From positions 750,899-814,898 of the forward strand of contig CACRXP010000223.1 in assembly GCA_902702965.1 (NCBI GenBank): 64,000 nucleotides of DNA, written 5' to 3'. Source of the DNA: Spirometra erinaceieuropaei. Lineage: Eukaryota > Platyhelminthes > Cestoda > Diphyllobothriidea > Diphyllobothriidae. The notes beneath the pieces are model-generated. The model did not search any database. It saw nothing but the letters and a program-made list of their open reading frames with translations, and was not told where the DNA came from. Shown here piece after piece: positions 23,901 through 31,840 of this stretch (the stretch's first letter is position 1; each line of letters starts with the position of its first letter). A program made the translations under genes and the position numbers.

Positions 23901-26900
23901 CAGACTATAGAGGGGGAAGTTCATTGCACATGTTAATGGACTGGGGGCCAGTAAACCATGGTTCAAGTAGCCCCCCGCTCACGCGGTTGTCACCTCTTAT
24001 GAGAATTTCGGCCTCGTCGAATTTGAATGTGTGGCCGGAACCCGTCGAATTAGCCGCAACTTGAGAGCTGGCGTCATTCCCCCATACCGCTGCAGCGTGT
24101 TCAGCCATTCTCGTTCGGAGCTGTCTTCCGGTTTCTCCGACGTAGTTGCTTTGTCCGCAACTGCACCAGATCCGATAAACAACTCCAGACGTTTCTGGCC
24201 GTGGCAACGGGTCATTCGGTTTCATTACCAGACGCCTGATGGTTGCCCCCGGTCTGTGTGCAACTTCAACCCCAAGTGTTGCGAGAAGGCGGCCGACAGC
24301 TTCCGAAACGTTCTTGAGATACGGAAGTGCCCGCCAAGATTTGGTGTCCGTGCGGTTAGGCCTTTCGTCCCTTTTGCGTATGCAGCGGTTGACGAAGTTA
24401 CGCGGATAGCCATTGGCTTTGAATACACGTCCGAGGTATTGTAGTTCGGCAATCTTGTCTTCCGGCTCACTGCAGTGCGTTTCGACACGCCGATAGACCT
24501 TCCTTACGCATCTGCGTTTGTGGCTGATTAGTTGGTTGCTGTTGAAGTTCAGTGTTTGCATGGTATTTGTCGCTTTCCTGAACACTTTGGTCTTCAGTCC
24601 ACCACAATCTTTGCGCCATACGAGGACATCCAGGAAGGCCAGTTGATTGTTCTCTCCCTCCTCCATTGTGAATTGAATGTCCGGGAAGACAGCGTTGAGA
24701 TGTTCTTGGAATGTCAGCACCTGATCCCGTTCGATCACGACGAAGGTATCAACCACGTACGGGGCCCAGGACTTCGATTTGTGGCGTTGAAAGACCAACG
24801 ACTCTAGCCGTTGCAGGACCGCCTCGCCGATTTCGGGATTCATCGCCGAGGCGGTCCTGCAACGGTTAGAGTCGCTGGTCTTCCAACGCCACAAATCGAA
24901 GTCCTGGGCCCGGTATGTGGATGATACCTTTGGGCCTTCGCTTTTGCTCAACTCGTTTTTCGCAGTTTCGTTTACCAAAACCTCTTCTAATCTAAACCAC
25001 TCAATTTTGGCATCCAGTAGGTAGGCTAACTCATGAAATGCCATGAGTTCACACAAGAAAATCTGCATAACGCGAAATCTGCCCAACATGCTTTCCCGAA
25101 AATCCTACTGCAGTAAAAAACGAATGTTTTTAATAAGAAGACATAGTTGGGGTCATAAATTAATATTTACCAACGTAAAAATAATTAGTTTTCATTGAAA
25201 AACTAACATTTCAGGAAATTGCCATATTACAAGCCGCTTAAATAGGGCTCACTATAAGGGTGCATAATTAAGGGGGAAGCATGAAATGGTGAAAATTATG
25301 TAAAATGATAACAAATGCAAATGATCAGTACTTTGTTGATTGTCCATTTGCATCAATCACGGCTGTAAATCTTTCAGGCGTGGAGATGGTCAGGTTGTCT
25401 ACAGTGGTTTCTTCAATGTGATTGTCCAGAATAAAATCAAGTCTTTCATGCGTGAACAGTTTCTTATTCGCCTTATACCAATGTATTTTGATAAGTGAGA
25501 AAAATGTTTCGATGGGATTGAGATCTGGACTGTTGGCAGGAATGAAAATCGACTGGAGTCCACATGCGGACAGGTTGGCTGTAGTCTAAAAAGCCAGCTT
25601 ACTGTTAAATGCGTTGTTAGATTCATAGTTCTTCAGAACGATGCGCAGGTGCATTGTTGTGCAAAATTATGACATCTAGTCGGCGTCGGTGGATGTCGTT
25701 GTAATCGAAAACATCCTTCACAATGTTGACGAACACCTTGCTGTTAATGGTGTCCGTAGTCGACCACCAGACTGGCCGCTCTCTGAATTTACTCGCCATC
25801 CAAACCATCAACCGTCGACACAGTGTGCTCTTTTGGGAAGTTTTTTCCATATATGACCATCTGAGTCGAGATCATTGGCTTGTCTAAAAATAAGACCTCA
25901 TCTCATAGTTAACTGCTCATCCAGAATGAGGGCCGGTAATCAATATATCTCTTAGGAAATAAAAAACATTCTCAAATAAGTTTCCTACTTAAAAGCAGCT
26001 TTATCATAGCTTTTTGTTGAGGAAGTCCAGATTCTCGCATTCTTTTCCTAATTATGTCCAGAGAGAACATCGGCAGATGTTCCCTGTGAATGATCTTAAT
26101 GGGCATATAATGATACTTTTTAGTGTCCGACGAATAAAATCGTCGTCCTGCTTACTTGTGGACCGTTTTCGTCCACCCGGCTTATTTTTGGGTACGGTTC
26201 TATCATTAAGTATTCGTCACAGAGTAACCTTACCTATATTAAAAAATACTTGTTAACGACTCACGCGACAACCCGTCTGTGGCTAATTTCCGTATCCTTT
26301 TATAGTTGCCTGCTGACAGACATTATCTGGACCTGTTTATCGCACGGCGTAACATAGAAAAGTGGCAACATTTCGCGCGTACGCAGTATATATCTGTTTA
26401 CGGCTATTGGTTCTCGGTGTGGTAAAACAAACTACTGTAGAGCAAAATTGTTACCAAATTTTATGGCACGAAACGCCGTACATTTGCAAAAAAGACTTTT
26501 ATAAATCGATGTTGGCCCTTTTCTGAAAACATTGAAAGTTCTCAACCTCGCCCTCACCGGATTTTCTTTGGAGCAAGATCGAATTTTCCGTTCCCAGACG
26601 GAATCTATCCCGTACTTTTCCGGTTCATATCCCCCCCTGGCACAACTGTCAAATGTTTCAAGATTGTATGGGTCGGTGGGTGGGAACTTGTCGAAGGTTG
26701 AGTAACACTTGTCATGTAACAGCGTTATGGCCTGTGACTTTTTATACGTAGTCGGCTTTCCACACCCGAAGGTTTTGTCACAGCAGTGTCCTCGACTGCC
26801 TATTCGTCAAATTCAAGAAATTATCTTCTTTAAAGGCCATTCCGCTACCAGTGAGCCACCACGTAGTCTACGGCTGATCCAGCAGTCTGTTATTGTCTTC

Positions 26901-29872
26901 CTGGTTCTCCTGTTGGGCAGGTGGCTCGTATGGAGGCTTTGCTCGCATTAAAAGCAATGTTTGAATTCCTAAACCTTGATAATAGCAAATTGTTTAAATT
27001 TCAGACATGCCCTTTCTTAGAGACACAATTTCCCAGACAGCTAATTTGCCCAGTCGTTCCCATGAGAACTGATGAAGCTTGCCAAACTTTGGAGGTAAAT
27101 GGATATATGTACCGCTTGATTGTGGCCCGGCTCATTAAGTAAACTGACACGAACAGTGGGGCGGATCGCCGATCCAGACCTACCATGTAGTCACGTGAGA
27201 GTTTGTTCCCTGTTTCTCAGTGTTACAATCCCGCCTAAGTAGTGCTTTCTGTTGTAAGGCATGCTTATGAATCCTTGTCAGTTCGGTGCGTCTAAATCTA
27301 CATATACACCTGTGCACGCTCTGGCATAGGCCAATCACGTGGCGGTCGCGGTCGCGGTTCAGGCTTTACATCCTCCGGCGGTGGCGGCTTCGGCGGCGGC
27401 GGTCCCCGTCACGACTCTCAAGGCTCCTACGGTCACCCTCGACAACAGCAGCAAACCGGATTTGTGTTCGATCAGGGGCCCGTGAATATCCACGCTCAAG
27501 ACTTCACCTTCCAGGTTGGTTTCTTAGTGTCTTACACTCTTACATTGACAAGTACCCTTATGCTATTAACTGTGAATTTCCCGTTTCGGATAATCTGCCG
27601 CAGGAGGGGTAGTAATTGCTTGGATTGCAGACTACGCCAAGTCTCTGTTGTTGTAACCCGGTTAGTTGACTAGTTAATTACCTTGCAACCTAAATTTCGT
27701 AAAGGATTATAAATCCTTCTCTAGGATCACGACTAGTTCCTTTGGTTTTACTGACTAATAACTTCTCCCACTGAAATAGCCCCCTAGACCACCTGTTATG
27801 TGGGCGGTTTTGGGCCGTATCCTTTCTCCACCATTGTGTCACTTGGCATTCTTACAAATGAAATATCACTCTCCAATATCTTGGTTTTATCCTTCCTGGT
27901 CTTTTCATGGGGAATCACTTTTAAGTATGACTGGAAAAGCAGGGTATTATATTCAATGTTTAATCCCGCTTCCAGACATTCGACTGTTGATTTGACCTCC
28001 TGTTTATTTGTACACTCCCCTCTTATTACTGATCGCCCACTCAATGCCATCCTTTAGTGGGAAGTAACACATGCATTTAGACCGAGCTGGAAATTGCCTT
28101 TGTCGACAGCCTTACTCGTCTACGGCCTGTGGTTTCTGTCGCTCGAAGTGTATTATATGTATTGTATATTCTGTCAGGGCTTTTGGACCAGCCCTTGTAC
28201 CGCCTAGTCCTGCTTCGGACTTTATGCGCAGAATCCAGCGTCAATTAAGCGGAACATCTTCTGTGTATCACCCATTCGTAATAACTCGAAGCTGACTTTT
28301 CCTGGTTCGCCACCATTACCTCTATACATCTGCCTGTGTATTTCCCGTTTTGTGCACTTATTGCCCTTTTATGTCAACCCTTCCTCCCCCCTCGCTTCTG
28401 TGTTTATTGCATCACCTGGACGACCCTCGATCACAGTGCGGCCCCTTTGACCTAAAGTGTCCAGGGCAGGTTCCGGCTGCTCTCTATCAAGACGGGCACT
28501 TTCCCGCCTGCAGCAGACTTTTATGCGGCTGTTAGGGGTGGTGGTAATGGGGGAGTGGTCAGTGACCTTTTACCTAACTCCTCTCACGGTGCCCATCCCA
28601 CGTGCTTGTTCGCAGCCCCTCGATGGTGTCAAGGTACACCGCCGTCCAGGGTAGAGCCGGGCAGCAGATTCCCCTTCCTAGTCCACTTTCCGCTACTCGC
28701 GGATCTCGACTTCTCTAGCCCAACCTTGTACGCAGTAAGTATATCCCATTAAAAAACACACGCACACACTCAAGTATGTGTGTGTGTGATTGAGAAAAAG
28801 GAACAGAAGCCGACCGGTGGACTTTCATCTCACCCAGCCCCTTCCCACGCCTGTTTGCATCACCGGCTGCCCTTGATGCCCACCTCTAGGCATGCGGTTA
28901 GCCGTTAGTGGTGGCGGTGCTGGTGGCCATGCCTAGACCAGATTCAGCGCGTGGACTGATTTCTTTCGTTCCACCGTCCGGACCTTGGACACTTCAACCA
29001 GGCTCAAGTCACTCTTACACCCACCAATCCCCCCTCCCTCAGCACGCTGGACCTTAGTCATTTAAACAGTCCGGATATTAAGACCAGTTCGTTTCAACTG
29101 CAATTCACCAGTCAGACGGGGCTGTTTAGGACTGGATAGTTGGGACGAACGTTGGCGAAGAAAACGTAGATTTGAAAGTCGCCCCCCCCCCTCCCCCGGG
29201 GGAGAGAGATGGGAGGTTATTCGTTTTTACGCGTCTACCTACCATTCTCCATCTCACAAAACACGTCAAACCATGTCAATTCTGACTGTGGACTGTCCAA
29301 TTACGTCTAGAAGCCAATGAACAAATTTACAGTAAAGACTTTGAAACAGGACTTCAAATTTTCCACACGGATGTTTATAAAACCATTTGGCCCGCTCACT
29401 ATCAATACCGGGGATTTTTTCAATTTACCTCTTCCAGCCAGTTTTAAGACTTAGGTAGTTATTCTCCCAGGGACAATTGGATTCAACTCCAATGTTGGCA
29501 TACATTTCAGGGCCAAAGGCTCAACTCCTTGCTTGCCTAATGATTTCCGACAGACTTACGGCCTTCTTTTTGTAGTCTAAAATAGAAGCCGGGAACCGCA
29601 TGATGAGGGCTGGGACGCCCGTCGATGAGCCGAACTCGTCGAAACTGCCCTATGCTCTCGCCTAAGTCGACGAAGCTGCCACATGATCTTTTATGACAGT
29701 GTCATCGTTAGGAGTATTAATGAGCTATTTCCTGTGTGTTTATGTGTGCATGTCAATTCCAACAATTTCCCCTCTCACACAAACACTTTGTCTTTTTTCC
29801 TGGTTTAAGCCGGAATTTTTCACAGGCGGCAGGGCCGGTGGTGGAGGTGGTCGCAGGAACTTTCGTCGATGA
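7261..29872 (+). CDS. FAM98: FAM98 family protein (spliced gene, 8 exons placed, first exon missing)
   Basis: Exons placed: 7261-7430, 7475-7531, 9432-9509, 15248-15480, 15601-15801, 18809-19145, 27330-27514 and 29810-29872. Every junction has GT/AG borders and compatible phases (1,1,1,0,0,1,0), giving about 440 residues. The product has the N-terminal helical FAM98 (DUF2465) domain with ALKRPKPPANIG, LAKCPPGHLGNP and NKVLMGSVPDRGGR, then EVEPPPPEMPQFQKR and a Gly/Arg-rich RGG tail. Known family: FAM98A/B, subunits with DDX1, RTCB and RTRAF (hCLE) of the tRNA-splicing ligase and RNA-transport complex, which also bind RNA. The 5' end is uncertain, because the residues matching the first ~15 of human FAM98A were not found. 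Introns hold many transposons, and no intact insertion hits an exon. Confidence 0.9.
7475..7531 (+). CDS. FAM98: FAM98 exon
   Basis: A 57-bp micro-exon after a 44-bp intron with acceptor TTTTTTAG. Encodes DEASATHFFLELSDFLREY, matching human SEAEEFQLEVSGLLGEM. Donor GTATGT, phase 1. Such a 44-bp intron is very short for an animal gene but canonical at both ends. Confidence 0.8.
8362..9291. mobile_element. Palindromic Tc1/mariner-type MITE (foldback), copy 1
   Basis: A 930-bp element in the third located FAM98 intron. Terminal inverted repeats CAGTGCGTGACCGATCTCAT are flanked by TA on both sides (8360-8361 and 9292-9293), as in Tc1/mariner insertions. The arms of about 370 bp each (8362-8731 and 8923-9291) are inverted copies with scattered mismatches around a ~190-bp unpaired centre. 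No transposase frame is present. If transcribed with the intron, it would fold into one long hairpin. Confidence 0.88.
9432..9509 (+). CDS. FAM98: FAM98 exon
   Basis: Encodes CPYPAFSDLPVGERFASVEN then RTLIL, aligning residue for residue with human CPYLSLTSGDVTKRLLIQKN then CLLLL. Acceptor CCATAG, donor GTAAGT, phases 1 and 1, so it joins the exon before and the next one without a frameshift. Confidence 0.85.
10526..10541. repeat. (CA)n microsatellite
   Basis: About eight CA units inside the 5' region of the RTE-like element. Confidence 0.8.
10680..11545 (+). pseudogene. RTE-like endonuclease relic
   Basis: Begins with IGCWNVRMSLDPGTQSLTAR, the first motif of RTE-type endonucleases, then DVRGLPEVRLFDSGS (catalytic E) and GGQGVMVAL. 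After frameshifts come LPIVVGDWND (usual GDFNA motif) near 11085 and IDYILVS near 11283. Stops and frameshifts make it non-functional. It belongs to the surrounding RTE-like element. Confidence 0.75.
11700..13310 (+). pseudogene. RTE-like reverse transcriptase and C-terminal relic
   Basis: A segment near 11710-12110 covers the linker (KYGGKPSVLSDSVRDVNGGF). A decayed motif 2 block with SQAGFRAGRGCADQVFTLRR sits near 12330, FAVAFDSVHR near 12450, and the catalytic box LTDLDYADDIALLASDFGDL near 12720. Further on, LLYGSECWTVRVEDERKLAIFD and RRLRWFGHVLRHQP (13061-13306) form the typical RTE/BovB C-terminus. In-frame stops (for example 12238 and 12796) show decay, although YADD itself is kept. Confidence 0.8.
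13777..14110. repeat. Diverged direct duplication
   Basis: A block at 13777-13815 (GGAAGGTTCCCATCTGACCG and what follows) recurs at 14071-14108 with the same start and a GGATAACTCG core. It probably derives from repeat sequence downstream of the RTE relic. No coding content. Confidence 0.5.
14481..14611. repeat. CCG/CAC microsatellite with assembly gap
   Basis: Imperfect CCG and CAC triplets on both sides of 50 N bases (14532-14581). The gap is most likely a collapsed repeat; the same CTGGCACC sequence flanks both sides of it. Confidence 0.85.
14868..14939. repeat. (CAC)n-(TAC)n compound microsatellite
   Basis: About 17 CAC-type triplets run directly into seven TAC triplets. In one frame the region reads as a threonine-rich stretch that continues for ~35 residues without a stop. 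It may be the Thr-rich tail of an RTE-like element rather than random repeat DNA. Confidence 0.8.
15248..15480 (+). CDS. FAM98: FAM98 exon
   Basis: Acceptor AAACGCAG. Encodes FLCGELAAARKLVKIQPSLL, a variable segment, then DDYLRRACIALKRPKPPANI and LLDGLFKS. Human FAM98A has YLISELEAARML and GICIALGMSKPPANI at the same places. The donor GTTAGA is used in phase 0; the frame would stop 33 bp later. Confidence 0.88.
15601..15801 (+). CDS. FAM98: FAM98 exon
   Basis: Follows a 120-bp intron. Encodes VSEALAKCPPGHLGNP, then NEYNSRRETFIKRADCTVES and FKWADKSK. The human protein has LAKVPPNHVGKP, NEYEVRRKLLIKRLDVTVQS and FGWSD here. Donor GTAAGA, phase 0. Confidence 0.92.
15802..17174. other. FAM98 intron, left part
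   Basis: No coding or element assignment. A G-rich stretch at 16497-16545 (GGATGGGGTTGGGGCTAAGG and similar) resembles decayed telomere-type TTAGGG DNA. Confidence 0.45.
17175..17650 (-). mobile_element. Penelope-like element 3' fragment, copy A
   Basis: Over ~470 bp this is a close copy of 23500-23935, the 3' side of the minus-strand PLE. It shares the stretches AGAAGCGAAGAGACGAGTCC, GGATGCAGTCGCCATGCCAC and GACCATCTGACGCATCGATC. It contains the hammerhead-like motif but no GIY-YIG coding part, and similarity stops near 17635. Confidence 0.8.
17252..17292 (-). ncRNA. Hammerhead-like ribozyme motif A
   Basis: On the minus strand: stem II GGGTTC-loop-GAACCC, then GAAAC-GTC-AGG. The CTGATGA core is damaged (reads CTATGAT), so this copy is probably inactive. 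Located in the PLE fragment. Confidence 0.5.
17651..18808. other. FAM98 intron, right part
   Basis: No recognisable protein motif or repeat boundary. Probably more old transposon DNA. A pyrimidine-rich tract ending TTTTTCAG closes the intron. Confidence 0.4.
18809..19145 (+). CDS. FAM98: FAM98 exon with RGG box start
   Basis: Encodes DIPNILAARDNVLLRVEKTS, TACPLNKVLMGSVPDRGGRA, EVEPPPPEMPQFQKRQPGG and the start of a glycine-rich run (GGRGGRGGGGGFGGG). The human counterpart has ISVAHLLAARQDLSKI, CAINKVLMGRVPDRGGR and EIEPPPPEMPPWQKRQ. Phase 0 in, phase 1 out (donor GTAAGC). Confidence 0.95.
19146..21296. other. FAM98 large intron, left part
   Basis: No coding motif or bounded repeat recognised. 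Unremarkable AT-rich DNA. Confidence 0.4.
21297..22168. mobile_element. Palindromic MITE, copy 2, right end truncated
   Basis: Starts CAATCGGTAACCTATCTCAT after TA and follows the other copies through both arms and the centre. It stops near 22168, about 110 bp before the expected right terminus, where SINE-like sequence begins. The landmarks TTGTGCATGTTTTCTGTAAA-type and CATCGAAAATCAAT are present. Confidence 0.82.
22170..22365 (+). mobile_element. tRNA-derived SINE A, diverged copy
   Basis: The right half ends GGCGGCAAATAAGTTAGAAGTGGTCATTCCGGTC, which aligns with the SINE A body GGCTAATAAGTCAGAAATGGCCATTCCAGTC. The tRNA-like head is hardly recognisable. Confidence 0.5.
22370..22809. other. 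FAM98 intron, between repeats
   Basis: Nothing assigned. Confidence 0.4.
22810..23370. mobile_element. Palindromic MITE, copy 3, cut by SINE A
   Basis: Intact left terminus CAGTGCGTGACCGATCTGAT preceded by TA, complete left arm and most of the centre. The right arm is replaced at 23371 by a SINE A head. Confidence 0.85.
23371..23502 (+). mobile_element. tRNA-Arg-derived SINE A
   Basis: The head carries GCCCAGTGGTTAATTGCGTTGGACTTCTAACTAACAGG, with an A-box-like start and the GGACTTCTAA anticodon-arm sequence typical of tRNA-Arg(TCT). A B-box-like GATCGAGCCTC follows. The body GGCTAATAAGTCAAAAATGGCCATTCCAGTC then abuts the PLE end. Confidence 0.7.
23583..23627 (-). ncRNA. Hammerhead-like ribozyme motif B
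   Basis: Minus strand: CTGATGG core (23614-23620), stem II GGGTTC/GAACCC with loop GAGCAG, GAAAC, then GTC with predicted cleavage after position 23587. The flanks TCT and AGG can form the base of stem I. The core has G instead of A at its last position and an extra base before stem II compared with the textbook CUGANGA form. It lies ~280 bp after the PLE ORF stop. Confidence 0.6.
23905..24860 (-). pseudogene. PLE reverse transcriptase end plus GIY-YIG endonuclease
   Basis: Useful homology covers roughly the last 310 residues of a 394-codon open frame; the first ~80 codons are antisense of the inverted duplicate and not protein. RT motifs are EAVLQRLESLVFQRHKSKSW, then YVVDTFVVIERD (catalytic YVDD changed to YVVD), and NNQLAFLDVLVWR. 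A linker carries LPYLKNVSEAVGRLL and VMKPNDPLPRPE. The GIY-YIG domain follows with VVYRIWCSCGQSNYVGETG and RTRMAEHAAAV. Without an intact YVDD and N-terminal RT, it cannot be autonomous. Confidence 0.88.
24743..24930. repeat. 84-bp inverted repeat inside the PLE
   Basis: Arms 24743-24826 and 24847-24930 around a 20-bp centre, with only a few mismatches. The right arm, read on the plus strand, encodes EAVLQRLESLVFQRHKSKSW and RYVDDTF, so it keeps the catalytic YVDD that the left arm has lost. Confidence 0.95.
25325..26300 (-). pseudogene. Tc1/mariner-type (DDE_3) transposase relic
   Basis: The C-terminal third is open and well preserved on the minus strand, ending at 25325: GLQSIFIPANSPDLNPIETF carries the third acidic residue of the DD(E/D) triad, followed by HERLDFILDNHIEETTVDNL and a natural stop. 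The middle part has MVWMASKFRERPVWW, DTINSKVFVNIVKDVF and ILHNNAPAHRS, where the usual Q-D-N is H-N-N, so the second catalytic Asp is lost. The N-terminal DNA-binding part (towards 26300) is broken. Role: cut-and-paste DNA transposition. Whether it ever mobilised the palindromic MITEs is unknown. Confidence 0.82.
26300..27329. other. FAM98 large intron, right end
   Basis: No gene or repeat recognised. The intron ends CTGGCATAG. Confidence 0.4.
27330..27514 (+). CDS. FAM98: FAM98 exon, RGG tail
   Basis: Encodes QSRGGRGRGSGFTSSGGGGF, then a GGGGP run and SYGHPRQQQQTGFVFDQGP with NIHAQDFTFQ. This matches the RGG/Tyr/Gln-rich low-complexity tail of FAM98 proteins, which mediates RNA and arginine methyltransferase contacts in vertebrate homologues. 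Phase 1 in, phase 0 out (CAG-GTTGGT). Confidence 0.9.
27515..29809. other. Last FAM98 intron
   Basis: No coding motif found. A short (CA)/(TG) inverted tract at 28754-28788 and a C-run followed by a G-run near 29183-29203 are the only simple-sequence features. Ends with TCTTTTTTCCTGGTTTAAG. Confidence 0.45.
29810..29872 (+). CDS. FAM98: FAM98 terminal exon
   Basis: Encodes PEFFTGGRAGGGGGRRNFRR and TGA. Phase 0 matches the preceding exon, and the Gly/Arg ending fits the family. An alternative acceptor 19 bp further in (CACAG) would need phase 1 and is not supported. Confidence 0.8.
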   Translation, partial: PEFFTGGRAGGGGGRRNFRR

Positions 29873-30012
29873 GCTCCTCTGATTTTCATCTCCTTTCATC
29901 AGAGCGACAGAATCGGCGCTGCTTTCCTCGACGGCATTCAGTGGATGTGTGCTGATGTTTCGTGTACCTCCCCTTCTAGTCTTTCCTCTGCGGCTTTTCG
30001 TGCGCCTGGCTT

Positions 30013-30018
30013 AATAAA
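30013..30018 (+). terminator. FAM98 polyadenylation signal AATAAA
   Basis: Canonical hexamer 141 bp after the stop codon, followed by a T/G-rich stretch (CTGTCTGTGTCTTTTTCG) that fits a downstream element. Confidence 0.75.
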
Positions 30019-30039
30019 AGTACGCGAAAATCATCCTCT

Positions 30040-30685
30040 GTCTGTGTCTTTTTCGTTGCGGATTGTTCCACCTTCTAGACTGTAGTGGGAACAGTTTGTG
30101 GGCTTAAAGGCGTTCAGCCTCGACTTTCTGTCACATAGCAGACTGATGTCAAGTCAAACTGAGAGAGATGACTTCTTCAAATACGCGTTGTTGTTGTTGT
30201 TCTGTGTGGCAGTCTACACGATGAGGCATACCCCATCAGGAGAACTGCAAATATCACGCGTCAAGCCTAGGGAGGATCCGGGGCTGTTTATTTCTGCAAA
30301 TGTTTTGGACCGCCACCGCATTGGAAAGGCGTTCAGTCAGTTATATCTTTTCTGTACTTACTATTCCGCCTTAACGGGTGCCATCTTGCTGTCGTGTAGA
30401 ACTCGACTTGGGTTAGCTCACCCGCGAACAGATTCTTATTCCGAAGACTCGATTATTAAAACTTGATAACTTTACGTTGCATTGGGCTCATTTCGAATTT
30501 TAATGAAATCCTGGCCTGACTACTTTCGCAGAGGACGCGTGGCTTCTTTTGGCCGTTTGTAAATCAGTTTACAGTGCTTAAGTAGTTCCGTTGAAACTGT
30601 GGTAGGACAAATTCTGCCCTCCAGTTTGCGTCATGAACAAGAATCGCAACGCGTCGGAGGCCACGTAACACGGCAGGTCGGTTGT
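30040..30685. other. Intergenic, nothing assigned
   Basis: A 122-codon open frame at 30098-30466 has no recognisable domain and is most likely chance. Confidence 0.4.
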
Positions 30686-31150
30686 AGTGTTGCTACCGCT
30701 GTTACCGAAAGTTCGACCGTCGTTTCCGACGATGTCCATCGTGTGCTCCACGGCAAGCTGGAGCAGTTACCGTGACTTGCGCGTGGGTTAATTTAAAGTG
30801 ATAGTGGACTTGCGCAGAACCTACCAAACTCTCTCCCCACCCCCCATCTGGACCCAGTGTCAGGACAGAGTCAAGAAGACAGGAGGTGAGTGAGGGCGCA
30901 GGTGGCTGGCTCGGCCGGACCCGCACCTAGGCGTACTACCACATCCCCTGGTCCTCAACAAACATTTTACCAGGGCTTTAACCAACAACAAAGGAACCAA
31001 AAGGGGTCAGAAGGGCGAGAATGATGACTGGACAGCCATGCCCACCACCTGTACACCCAGCGGGAGCGCAGGCGCATCTACCGGCAAGGAACCAGGTACC
31101 AGAGAACTGCCAGCGCATATCAGGCTGCCAGGGCCACTGGAAGTAGACAG
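30686..31150 (+). repeat. RTE 5'-region repeat (family C), solo copy
   Basis: Closely follows 9834-10310, for example TGTTGCTACCGCTGTTACCG, GTCGTTTCCGACGATGTCCA and GAGGGCGCAGGTGGCTGGCT. No endonuclease or reverse transcriptase follows, so this is a body-less copy, either a 5' remnant or a non-autonomous derivative. Confidence 0.8.
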
Positions 31151-31840
31151 GTGACATTTCGACCGCTATATACCCCTACAACAGGATTTGCGCAGGGACG
31201 GCGACTTGCGCTTAAGTTACTTTAGAATGTTCTTCGAATGTTCTCATGTTACGCATGCAAAGTCAATTCGGCAAACACGTGTCCTTGGTAACTCATCATC
31301 AGACCAATACAGTTACATGGAAATTGAAAATGCTAGAAGCTTACAGGGTTCATAACTAACTCAGGGCCTATTAACACTCATCGTTGCCACGCCACCCGCA
31401 TGACAAAGCCGGCGTACTGTGATCATTGGGAAAGGCGAGGGGAGGTGACTTAGGCCGTGGGTGATGTCCGGAAGTCGGGTATGTGGAGTAAACATCACTG
31501 CCAAAAGGGGGTTGAGGCGTCGTGTAATAACCATCTGGGGTCGGTGTTGGCCACAGAAGACTGAGCGTCCGTATCAATGTCTTCTGACAGCATAGCACAG
31601 GATTCGCTAGGCGTAAAGCCACCGCCTCGACCGTAACTAGCACCCGTTGGCATAGGCCTCTGGAGAAGTTTGCTAGTGTTCGGTAAACAACCTAAAAGGC
31701 TCTTTTGACATCGACTCGGTGATTCTTATCGACAAGATGTGCGAGAATAGAACTCAAACTCGATCTGTTTTCACCTCTTCCCAGCCAGGCCGGTAAGTGT
31801 TAACATATTCTCTTTTCTAGGCCTCTCGTACGGCCGATGT
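31151..31840. other. Intergenic, nothing assigned
   Basis: No motif or repeat boundary recognised. Confidence 0.4.

Larger units (their letters stand above)
23505..24930 (-). mobile_element. Penelope-like element (PLE) with inverted partial duplication
   Basis: Minus-strand PLE: the palm end of a reverse transcriptase, a C-terminal GIY-YIG nuclease and a 3' region with a hammerhead-like motif. Upstream RT motifs are absent. At the 5' side the element ends in an inverted copy of its own RT segment (84-bp arms), as in head-to-head PLE arrangements. PLEs are retroelements whose RT is related to telomerase RT. Confidence 0.88.

Noticed and set aside
24870..25089. N-terminal ~80 codons of the 394-codon minus-strand frame as PLE protein
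   Set aside because: They read the inverted RT arm in antisense plus unrelated flank; no RT motif is present there.
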